Source: Acanthochlamys bracteata
Taxonomy: Eukaryota; Streptophyta; Magnoliopsida; Pandanales; Velloziaceae
Direction of reading: 5' to 3'
NCBI GenBank assembly: GCA_019914995.1
Contig: CM034126.1
Span: forward strand, 6,949,001-7,013,000
DNA: 64,000 nt
The stretch's first letter is position 1; each line of letters opens with the position of its first letter. Positions 35,266 to 45,006 of the stretch are shown here, in pieces. The notes under the pieces are model-generated. The model made no database searches. It had not been told where the DNA came from and saw nothing but the letters and a program-made list of their open reading frames with translations. A program made the position numbers and the translations under genes.

Positions 35266-35560
35266 CTATAGTTGATGTTTACTGACCGAAAAGAAGAAGA
35301 GCCTGAAGAAGAGAGTCTTCGTTTTAGGATCGGAACATGAAGACTGGGAGGGAAGGGGATTATTCTTGTTGTTGTTGTTGAAGCTAGAGAAGGAATAAAA
35401 AGTTGAAGGGACTGAGCGTGATATATTATGATTCAAGAGTTGGAGAGGAGAACAAACAAAAAGGGACCATTGAGGAGTGGAAAGAAAAATAATGGGGAGA
35501 AATGGTGGATAAGCTAAGCTTATTACCTAGCTCGAATAATGGGCGGAAGACATTAATATT
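35266..35560 (-). promoter_or_regulatory. Truncated upstream region of the ATL gene
   Basis: Only 295 bp separate the first ATL ATG from the copia insertion. A TATA-like ATATATTA at 35421-35428 (TAATATAT on the minus strand) could be the native core promoter. GAAGAAGAG-type purine repeats nearest the gene look like a 5' UTR. Any distal promoter elements have been moved at least 4 kb away by the insertion. Confidence 0.45.
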
Positions 35561-35812
35561 TGAAACTAATGGAAAAATATATATAATAAAATTGATAATA
35601 ATAGTTGATAATTATTTTACATTTAATAGCTATTGTATATATAACTAATCATAAGAGTCTAATTAATAAATATAATTAATGTGGGACTAAAGTAATACTA
35701 AACGGATCAAAATAAAACTAGACAAAATAAGATAAGTCTATATGTAAGTTCAAATAATCTAACAATGGGCCAAGATAAGATGAGCCTATACATAAATCCA
35801 AATAATCTAACA
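35561..35812 (-). repeat. 3' LTR of copia element D
   Basis: Pairs with 39418-39621 but is about 48 bp longer, because the end segment CAAATAATCTAACA with its upstream AAGATAAGATGAGCCTATA context is duplicated in tandem. It contains a TATATATA-like box near 35634-35641 that points towards the ATL gene. Confidence 0.82.
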
Positions 35813-35889
35813 CGTCCTCTCAAACTCATAGAGGATCAAACAATATGAGTTTGCCGAATAATATCTGAAATCTCGGTGTAGGGTGTGCC

Positions 35890-38800
35890 TTTATAAAAAA
35901 ATCTGCCAGTTGATCAGTAGAAGTGACATGTGGTAAGAAAATAGTATATGATAGAAAATATTCACGAATAAAATGACAATCAATCTCAATATGTTTCGTC
36001 CGTTCATAAAAAATGGATTGCCCACAATCTGAATAACACTTCGATTGTCATAGTATAAAGATATAGATCTTGTAAGTATAATATCCATATCGGACAGTAA
36101 TCTACGCACATGAATAATTTTCTCTAGTAATAACAATCATAATTCTATACTCTGCTTCTGTAGAAGAACATGCAACTACTGTCTATTTCTTGCTACGCCA
36201 CGAGATCAACGAGTCACCAAGAAACAAACAGAAATCTGTAGTAGATCTTCTGATGGTTAGATCACCTGCCCAGTCTGCATCTGAAAAGGTTCGAAGCTTC
36301 AAATTTAATGTAGAAGACATAAAAAGTGAGCAAGTAATCGTACCTCGAAGATATCTAAAACTTCGCAGTAAAGCACTATAATGTATTGATCGAGATGTAG
36401 AGACAAACTAACTGACAATACTAATTGCATGAAAAATATCTGGCCTTGTCAAACAAAGAATATAAGCTGATCAACTAATCGTCTGTACCGATTAGGATCT
36501 GTGAGAGGCTCACCATCAGTGGGACGAAGCTTCACATAAAGCTCCACAGGAGTGTCAACTGTCTTACAATCCAATATATCTGCTGCTCCAATAATATATG
36601 AGGCATACTTTTATTGAAAAATAAGAATACCTCTATCACCCTTAGCAATCTCCAATCCAAAAAAATAACGTAAGTATCCAAGATCTTTCATTTAAAATTG
36701 CTGACGAAGATGTCTTTGAGTTGCTGCTATTCCTACCCAATCATCTCCTGTTATAATCATATCATCTACATATAAAAATAGAAGTATCCTCCTTTTTGGT
36801 GAGGATCATACAAATAAGTAATGATCTTGACTTTGCTGAAAATCTGGCTCTATATTGGCTCATATAAAACACTCAAATCAAGCTCTAGGAACCTGTTTGA
36901 GTACTTAAATAGCACGTCGAAACCGACATACATGACCTGATAGTGTAGAGAGACCAAGAGAAAGCTGCATATAAACAATCTCGAATAAAGTACCATGAAG
37001 AAATACATTCTTTACGTCCATCTTATAAAGAGATTACCAACTTACTACAACAATAGCTATTAAAGTATAAACTGTGGTCATCTGAATTATAAAAGCAAAT
37101 GTCTCATCATAATCAATTTAATGCTCCTAAGTAAATCCTCGAGCAACAAGACGAGCCTTATGCCGTTCAATAGATCAGTCGGGTTTATATTTGATTTTGA
37201 AAACCCATTTACAACTAATAGTCTGAACTCTCTGTGAAAGTGGGACAATATTCCAAGTACTTGTTTTCTGAAAAATATGAAACTCCTCTGCTATAGTCTT
37301 CTGCCACTCAGGGTACTGAATTGCTTCTTGATAAGAACTAGGCTCTCAAGTAGTGTGTATTGAAGTATGAAAAGAATGAAACTGTGGAGAATAAGAGGAC
37401 AATGTGGCAAAGCCGAACCTATCTGGTGGACCAGAACAACTTGGGGTAAACCGATCATGTGGTCTGTGAACTCGTTGTGATTGACGAATATGTGGTGGTT
37501 GAGGTGGATGTGAGGGTGGTGATAAAGGTGAAGATAGTGAACTCGAAATAGGGAAAGAATATGGAAGATTCTCATATGCCATCGTCAGAATATCATTGAA
37601 GGGACTGTACTATTAGAAGAAAATAAATGAGTTGGATCAATAAAGATATCAGAATACTAAGTAGACGATATATAAGTATGTGTGTCTGATGATGTTAAGA
37701 ATTCGACGTTAGAAGATATAGAAAAATAAGTTATATTTTCAAAAATGTAATATGTCGAAAAATACGAGTACGACGAGCCAAAGGATCATAACAACGATAT
37801 CATTTATGCTCGAAACTAATGCCAAGAAGGACACACTTAGCTGAAGTAAAAGACAGCTTCGTACGCTCAATCGGAGGAAAAAGAACAAAATAAGTACATC
37901 CAAAAGTGCGAAGCATGTTATAGTTAGGAGAAAATTAAAAAAAAAACTCTCATGAGGGATCTTGTCAGATAAAACATATGATGGAGTGATATTGATAAGA
38001 TTAACTGACATAAGAATTGCTTCTGCCCAAAAAATTTGAGGTACAGAATATGATAACAAAAGAGCACGAGCATTCTCCAAAATGTGACGATGCTTGCGTT
38101 CTGCTACCCCATTCTAGTCATGAATGTAAGGACATGACTGCTTAAAAGAGTACCATGAAACTGTAAAATGGATCTTATCGTAAATGACAGATACTCACGA
38201 GCGTAATCAGTACGAAAAATTTTAACTCTACAATTAAACTAAGTATGGATCATAGCGGTGAATCGGTTATAAATAGAAGAAAGATCCGACCGACTGTGCA
38301 TGAGATAAACCTAAGTATAACGAGTGTAATCATCAATAAAATTTACATAATAGAGAAAGCCAGTCATAGATGAGATAGGTACAGGGCCCTAAATGTCAGA
38401 ATTAACTAACTCAAAAGGACGTTTTGTTTTAAATAAACTTTTAGTGAAAAAAAGAGCTAAATATTTTGCCAATTTACAACCTGTACATGCAAATAGTTTA
38501 AAAAAGATCCTTACCCGAGGGCTCCATTTTGGAATAAATTTTTAAGTCGAGATTTAGAAATATGAGTCAAACGTCTATATCACAAATCAGTAGTAGATGA
38601 AACAATAGCAGCACAGCTAATTGTGTAAGGATTAAATAAAATAATATAAAGATATTCAAAATAATAGAGTCGTCCTTTTCTACGTGCACAACCAATCGTT
38701 TGGCCAGTATGATGATCTTTTACATTACAGATAAGAGAATCAAAAGTAACAATGAATCCACTCTCGCAAAGGCTACTGATGGATGTAAGATTAAAAGTAA

Positions 38801-39200
38801 TGTTTGGAACATGTAGAACAAAAGGTAAAGTTAAAGTATATGAAATAAAACATCCAGATTTGGTAATGAGTAACTGAGAACCAGCTGCTGTGTGTATGGA
38901 TGAAAAATGTGATTGCAAAGATATTATTTTAGATAATAAAGACTTATGCGAAATCATGTGATGAGAAGCACCAGGATCTAATATTCAAGAAAAAGACATA
39001 CTTGGAGAGGCAGAAAAGGCAAATATAAAGGAGCCAATAAATGATAATTGTTGTTGAAACTGGAGTTCTAATTGGGTAAGATGATATTTTTGCTTGAAAA
39101 TATGAGGTAAGAAAAGTCAGGAGAGATCTGACGAGCTGCCGATACACTATCAACGATATGTGTTTGAAAATCTTGAGAGCAATTTGAAGAGAAGAGGTAT
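35890..39200 (-). pseudogene. Copia D gag-pol remnants
   Basis: From left to right on the plus strand (C- to N-terminal): RNase H (35.89-36.3 kb), RT (36.4-37.3 kb), a Ser/Pro-rich linker (37.3-37.6 kb), integrase C-terminus (PQIFWAEAILMSVNLINITPS, near 38.0 kb), integrase core and GAG-pre-integrase (38.1-38.7 kb), and a protease-like region (TAAGSQLLITKSG, near 38.9 kb). Every domain has stops or shifts. Confidence 0.78.
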
Positions 39201-39405
39201 TTCACCTTCATTTGCTCTCGATATTGTTAAACTAAATATGGATAAAATTGAAAATAATTATCCACAAGATGACCAAACTTATGACAACGAGAACAAGAAA
39301 TGGTCATATTGATTACAAACTAAACAAAAAAAAAATTTTAATTTGATGAAAGGAAAAGATAAATTTAATTAAATTAAAACTTGAGAAAGTTCTCAAGATC
39401 GAATA

Positions 39406-39417
39406 GTTTTGATACCA
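39406..39417 (-). other. Primer-binding site of copia element D
   Basis: The minus strand reads TGGTATCAAAAC directly next to the inner edge of the 5' LTR. Confidence 0.75.
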
Positions 39418-39621
39418 TGAAACGAATTGAGAAAAAAAATATGATAAAATTGATCATAATAGTTGATAATTGTTTAATATTGAATAGCTACATATATATA
39501 ACTAACTATAAAAGTCTAACTAATAAATACAATCAATGTGGGACTAAAGTAATACTAAACGGACAAAAATAAAATGTGCCAAAATAGGATGAGCCTATAT
39601 ATAAGTCCAAATAATCTAACA
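39418..39621 (-). repeat. 5' LTR of copia element D
   Basis: Starts TGAAACGAATTGAG on the plus strand and ends ATAATCTAACA. It aligns with the left LTR over its full length except for the tandem duplication there. Confidence 0.83.
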
Positions 39622-39893
39622 ATGTTCGAGGAGCATTTAGAAAAGAGATTGCTATAGTCTACGGAGAAGCAGATGTAAAATTTTGTCCGAATAAAAGACT
39701 CGGTCATCAAAATGGGCCCTCCCATATGAATTACATCCGTGCTTTGGGAAAAACGTAGTTTTTATAGGAATCCTAATAGCTAGGATTTTTTGGTGCAATA
39801 ATTATTACTATACAAATAATTTTTTAACCAAATTATTTAAATTGAGGAGGTATTTGGCATTGCTTTTCATTCCAAAAAATCACTTGTGTCTTG

Positions 39894-40476
39894 TATAGAT
39901 ATAAAAATAGGCCGAGCTAAATGGGCCAGCCCGCGGCCCAATAGATGTTATACTCTGTACAGAGTGGTTCTTTGAGAAGAAAGATCAGTCTATCTTCGAT
40001 GCCTGTCCACTGATGAGACACTCTGCAGTCTATTCGTGCCGGTCTTTACGGTAAGTTGGCCCGAATACTGGCCCGTCCGGTTCAGTGAATAGTAGTAGGA
40101 CTGGACCGGTCCGGCCCGAATCTTATAGACAGTATCGGATTGATTTTTTCGGCCCGCCCGTCCGATTACTGTTAACATTGACCAGTCAATATGACCAGTC
40201 GGTGTTGACAGTTGATCTGGTCAACTTTAACCGTTGACCAAATCAATTTTTAATTAAAATTTTTTTAATAATAAAAAATTATAATATTTATTTTTTAACT
40301 TTTAAATAAAATTTAAATTTTATTTTATATAAAATAAAAAATAAAACTGTATAAATAGGCTGGGCCGAGCTATAAAAATATAACCGAGCCGGATTGATCC
40401 GACCCAATCTATTTACTTGGCCCGAACGGGCCAGGTCAAATCGGGCCAGCTCGGTCCGGCCATATTTGCACCTATA
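39894..40476. mobile_element. hAT-like nonautonomous element (583 bp)
   Basis: Inverted ends TATAGATATAAAAATAGGCC and TATAGGTGCAAATATGGCC are flanked by 8-bp duplications GTGTCTTG and ATGTCTTG (one mismatch). Both subterminal regions are dense in GGCCC/GGGCC and CCGGTCCGG motifs, strikingly GC-rich against the AT-rich core. No coding capacity. It sits inside an AT-rich MITE-like repeat. Confidence 0.72.
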
Positions 40477-40790
40477 ATGTCTTGCAATAAAGTTTCTGTA
40501 GTATTAACAAAATAATTAAAAATTACTAAAAAGTTGTATGTTATAAAATTTTTAAGTGTATAATTTTTATTTTTTAGGTAAAAACTTAAACTTATTTTTT
40601 GAAAAAATTCAAAATACTTTCACTTCGTGTCTTCTAATAAAATTTTTATAATATTAACAAAAAATTTAAAATATATAAAAAGTTTGTGTATCGTAAAAAA
40701 TTTTATATGTTAATTTTTATTTTTAGGTAAAAAAATTTGAGCTTATTTTCTAAAAAAATTTTAAAATATTTTTATTTTAGAAAAACTCTA
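40477..40790. repeat. AT-rich MITE-like repeat with a two-copy tandem unit (about 150 bp)
   Basis: GTCTTGCAATAAAGTTTCTG (from 40479) and its diverged copy GTCTTCTAATAAAATTTTTA (from about 40628) begin two similar head-to-tail units containing TATTAACAAA, TTTTTATTTTTTAGGTAAAA and AAATTCAAAATACTTT. With the sequence left of the hAT-like insertion (39835-39893) they look like one older MITE that duplicated and was then split. Confidence 0.5.
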
Positions 40791-43300
40791 TTTCAGACAC
40801 TACTAAATGTTAACTAAGTTTCTCTAATCTATAAACTAAATTATTAAACAAAATATCATAATTTTTGTTTCCATTTTTTTAAATAGGTGTACTCTATTAG
40901 GTGGATTTAATTTTTCACAAAATCATATAAAAAATGAGTAATATTAAGCATGATTTATAGGCAAATGCTTCATAACGATTGTAGGTAAGACATTCTCAAT
41001 ATTATCTGATTCATTAGCCAATATTTTTTTGATTGTTATCCTGAAACCTTCGTAGGCAACACAAATACAACCCTAGGATATTGTAAGAAATTTCTTTCTT
41101 CAACCCTTCCAATAGCCACAACATCACTATTCTTAGCATGCAGTAGAGGAATGCAGGCCTGAAGAGAATTGAACAGAAAAGAGTAACAAGAATTAAATTG
41201 AAATAACCAGCACCAACTTACATGAATACAACCACTTATACAGCTAATGATCAAAGAAGTATTTCACGCATCATTTAGTGAAATTAGTAGATTCTAACTA
41301 AAAAGCACAAATATGGTGTTAATCACTGTTGGGCCTCCAAGTTAGGCTAAGTTTGGGTTAGTAGTGTGTAGGGCTTGATGAACCCGAGTGAAAGACGGAC
41401 TAGTTTGGTGGGCTAGGGCCGGGTTAGTAGCGGAGGGGCCTGAGCTGGTGCCCAAGTGAAAAACGGACTAGCTAACTTGGAGGTGGGCCAGCAACTCGCC
41501 TTGGGTTGGGCCAAGTGGACCCTGGCTTGGTGGGCTTAACAGCCCACGCCCCTTAATAGTCCCACGTTGGCTGGGTGCTGGAATGGGTATGTGCTTATAA
41601 GTAGGGGATGCTAACCCCTAAGAGGTTGGCCAATCCTTTTAGTATAGGGACCCGATCTTACAATCACATATGTCATGCCTTGCGAATATCAAAGAAAAGA
41701 CATCATAACTACTTGAAAGAAGCATCTTTACAGGCAGATTCATATGTATTCATCTTTATTTTCTTCGTAAGCCAAGCAGTACCACCACATTTTTTCTACC
41801 GGGTAATTAGATAGTACCAAAACTATTATTGTGCTCCATAAATTGATTTTAAAAGACCTACTAATAAGAAATCTCATAAATAACCTGCAATTAAGAGACA
41901 TTTGAAGACATTTATATATATAAATACACACTGCATTATAATTTCATCCGCTAGTAGTATAATATTTTCACCTTATTACTACTTTCACTACTAATTATGA
42001 TATTACCTATCAAAACTATTCATTTTTTGTAACCTCATAATTACATGGCATTTGAAGACAATATAATTATCATGGATTTATTACTAGATTTCCAACATTG
42101 AACTACTTGCTATCTATACACTACTTTGAAGGATATTCGAAAATATGTTTATTCGAGTTGAGATAGAATAGTACTAAGAGTCGAAGAATGAATTTCCAAG
42201 GAATATATAGTTCGATTTGGAATAGCGGTTGAAGGAAGGTATTATTCGATCACTATATGAGTAGGTTGTTATTTGAACTATAGTTGAGCATCTCGTTAGT
42301 CCAGTGAAATTCGAAATCAAGTCGAGGATAGATCAAGGAAGCCAATGGTATGAAGAACATATTATTCGACTGTAGTTTGCGTAATTGTCGAATGGTGGAT
42401 GAAAAGTTCGGTTCAGAAAATGTTGTTAATCGGCTTAACCTCGAACAACAATTAAACAAGCATTGACGAAGAAATATCATAGAAAAACTTCGTACATAAA
42501 ACTCCGACGTAGAAAAAAACATGCCATAAAAACAAAATTACGTAGTAAACTAAATAACTATAAACATAACTATTGATGTTATTGTTGTTTCAATAATGGT
42601 TAGGTCCTTCTAATAAATGATCGTGGATAAAAGCTCCACTCTTTAAGAAACAGAAGCCGATGATAGGGTATACTTTCTCTAGAGAGAAGGTGAAAACGAC
42701 ATTAGAAAAAAATTTTGAGCAATAATTTTGAGCTGATAGTTTATTGTATTTAAAAAATTATTTTATATTAAGAGAATACAGATAAAAACAAATTTTAAAA
42801 AAATGAAATAATATTAAGAGTATTTTGGTAGATTACTCTATAGAATAAAAAAATTATTTAAATTGAATTAGAAAAATTATTTGTATAGCAAATAAATTGT
42901 TTTAAAAAAAATCTCTACTAGTTATTATGCAAGTCACGACTCTTTCATTTAATCTGTGCGGTACTGTTTAACTCGACTTGCTGGGCGCCGTTATGGACTT
43001 TTACAAATAGCACATGTATATCAGATTTTGATTCATAACTCCATCTAGACCTTCGTGTATTAGAATGACCAGTAGAAGAATCAGAAGAGTGAAGGGCAAG
43101 AAAGTGAATTCCGCAGGAACCTTCCATCTCATTTCGCTCAAATCGGTTAAATTCTGTGAATGGTGAAAGCCATAAGCTAATCATTCCCAGCCCAGGGCCA
43201 CATGTTGGGCCGTCATTTGTCCAGCGGAAGCAGCAGGTAGGAACAAATCAAATGCTTGCAGTCGAAGGTCTCTTCTTCTAGTTAATTAATTAATTAAAAT
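40791..43300. other. Intergenic DNA with an LTR-like fragment
   Basis: 41324 to about 41640 has LTR-like features: it begins TGTTGGGCC, has a TATA-like CTTATAAGTAGG near 41593, is GGGCC-rich, and contains two internal diverged copies of a GGGTTAGTAG...ACGGACTAG unit. Its mate is not seen, so a solo LTR is possible. The minus-strand frame at 41036-41254 includes an exon-like block (ACIPLLHAKNSDVVAIGRV) that may be a transposase scrap, but I cannot confirm this. The rest has no recognisable content. Confidence 0.4.
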
Positions 43301-43308
43301 AGCAGTAG

Positions 43309-43315
43309 TATAAAA
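43309..43315 (+). promoter_or_regulatory. Putative TATA box of the small ERF gene
   Basis: TATAAAA lies about 215 bp upstream of the ATG at 43528, leaving a 5' UTR of roughly 180 bp. Confidence 0.5.
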
Positions 43316-43479
43316 ACAAGCACGAGTACTTACTTCAATTTCCATATAGTTAGAAATTCGAAAGAACCTCATCCTCCAATTACACAAACGTAAGAGAGCA
43401 TCCCACCCTTCTTTCTATTCATTCCAAACCAATTTAACATTCCAAATAACAACGTTCTTCGAGCAGACCATACCTTTCA

Positions 43480-43501
43480 AACAACAACAACAACAACAAC
43501 A
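43480..43501 (+). promoter_or_regulatory. (CAA)n tract in the 5' leader of the small ERF gene
   Basis: Seven consecutive CAA-type triplets end 27 bp before the ATG. Unstructured CAA-rich leaders are known to favour ribosome scanning and translation in plants. That this one acts so is inference. Confidence 0.5.
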
Positions 43502-43527
43502 TTAAAAAGTTGGAGGCTGTTAAGCTA

Positions 43528-43938
43528 ATGGAGGAGGAGAGTTCTCCTAGGGGAGGAGAAGGAGAGGTGAAGTACAGAGGTGTTCGACGTCGGCCATGGG
43601 GGAAATACGCGGCGGAGATCCGTGACTCGAATAGGAATGGCACCCGCGTGTGGCTCGGCACGTTTAACACTGCTGAAGAAGCTGCGCGTGCTTATGATCG
43701 TGCAGCGTTCAGGATGAGAGGATCTCTTGCCGTGCTCAACTTCCCGCGAGAGTTTGCTGCAGCAGCAAGCAATAACGACAGCAGCGGAGGATGCTTTTCT
43801 CCTTCAATGGCGTCCTCTCCTTCAATGGCGTCCTCGTCGAAGCAAGTGATAGAGTTTGAGTGCTTGGACGAGAAAGTGTTGGAAGAACTTCTGGACAATG
43901 AAGATCATAAAGAGAATAAAGGGAACAAGAAACAATAG
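43528..43938 (+). CDS. Small group IXc ethylene-response factor (ERF95/96/98-like)
   Basis: A single-exon gene of 136 residues. Residues 15-73 are one AP2/ERF domain ([30 protein letters not shown]), with the Ala and Asp in AAEIRD that mark ERF rather than DREB binding; the expected target is the GCC box. The Ser-rich middle holds a duplicated SPSMASS. Residues 107-123 ([17 protein letters not shown]) are an EDLL-type acidic activation motif as in Arabidopsis ERF95-98. The start is ATG 43528; the frame is open six codons further up, but only with TTG. A nuclear activator of ethylene/jasmonate or stress genes is likely. It lies 14 kb from a larger ERF1-like gene in the same orientation. No defects are seen. 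Confidence 0.93.
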   Translation: MEEESSPRGGEGEVKYRGVRRRPWGKYAAEIRDSNRNGTRVWLGTFNTAEEAARAYDRAAFRMRGSLAVLNFPREFAAAASNNDSSGGCFSPSMASSPSMASSSKQVIEFECLDEKVLEELLDNEDHKENKGNKKQ

Positions 43939-45003
43939 TGATTTTTTCTGAAGTTCATGTCAAGTGCCTTCAGAGTTCATTGTACTACTATCTATGATAT
44001 CGATCAGAGATGGATATTCTCTGAAATTAATCAATAAGAATTAATTTTCTTTTGCAATACCTTGATCTCTCTAGCAAGCACAACCACTCTTGTGCCTCCT
44101 TGGAATCCAGACTAGGCGGGAACTGATTAATTAACCACTCAACCATGGATTTCAAATATATAACAGCTTTGAATTAAAAATGATTGTACTTTGATATTAA
44201 CCGTATACTTTTGTCCTCAACAGTATGTGCGGTCATATTTTAACTATATATCAGGCAGTTCATTCTAATAGTTCAATCGTAGGACACATTTTGGGCACCT
44301 TTGGCATTCCATTTCTTTTAACTATTTAAAAATGATTCCATTTTTTTCACAAAACAGCATATAATTAAATTTGGCGCTTTACTGCCAAAAAAAAAAAAAT
44401 CAATTTCTTAGTCATGAACGAGACATTCCTTCGAGTTTGACTACTAGAAAGATTACTTCATCGTTTCATCTGCTTGGGATGAAAGGAGATCCGCACTCAT
44501 GAAGATATCGGATGTTCAATTGAAACAGCAAGAGTGACGCTTAGCTTTATCCTTGAGCGTCACCACTAGTCGAGTTAGGCAGATTTGGAGGGTGATGGGG
44601 TTTCTCCACTTCATACTCCGTGTTATGTAGCATGCTCCAATACCGTAGATAACTCTCTACTCAGATTACTGTATACTGTTGTTGCGGTGCTTCCAGTTCT
44701 TGGAAAGTCAATCTATTGCCTAGTTTGGTTTAATGTTGATCAAGGTACATGTAAAGTTGGGTTGTAGATTTTGGTAAACAGCAATTTTTTTGGTTATATT
44801 TTGGCTTAGATTTTGATCCAAGATGACCAAATTTGAGTTTCATTATCGACTTCAGAGGAGTTTATCGATCTGCTGTCAACCTCAGAGATGTTAACAACCT
44901 TATACGATATTTTATGAGTTTTGGCAGACCTTATTTGAGCTCCTTCCAATCTTCCGCATTTATATCCGACCCTATATGGTCGTACTAGTCGCACTAGGCC
45001 ATT
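43939..45003. other. Small ERF 3' flank and intergenic DNA
   Basis: The 3' UTR probably ends near the AATAAG-type signal around 44030. The remainder carries short frames without family signatures. Confidence 0.4.
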
Positions 45004-45006
45004 TCT

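Larger units (their letters stand above)
35561..39621 (-). mobile_element. Ty1/copia LTR retrotransposon D, minus strand
   Basis: Bounded by LTRs at 35561-35812 and 39418-39621. The primer-binding site reads TGGTATCAAAAC on the minus strand (39406-39417), and a polypurine tract (GAGTTTGAGAGGACG on the minus strand) touches the left LTR. Flanking pentamers ATATT (35556-35560) and ATGTT (39622-39626) are a one-mismatch target duplication. Pol fragments closely resemble element C (for instance KIIHVRRLLSDM and YYDNRSVIQI), so C and D belong to one lineage although their LTRs differ. Frames are heavily broken. Confidence 0.87.

Noticed and set aside
41036-41254. Minus-strand 72-codon frame with an exon-like part
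   Set aside because: It may be a transposase scrap, but no domain or terminal repeats support it, so it is not called as a gene.
43510-43527. Upstream extension of the small ERF reading frame by six codons
   Set aside because: The frame is open there, but the first codon is TTG, not ATG. Plant initiation at TTG is unlikely, and ATG 43528 gives a family-typical N-terminus.
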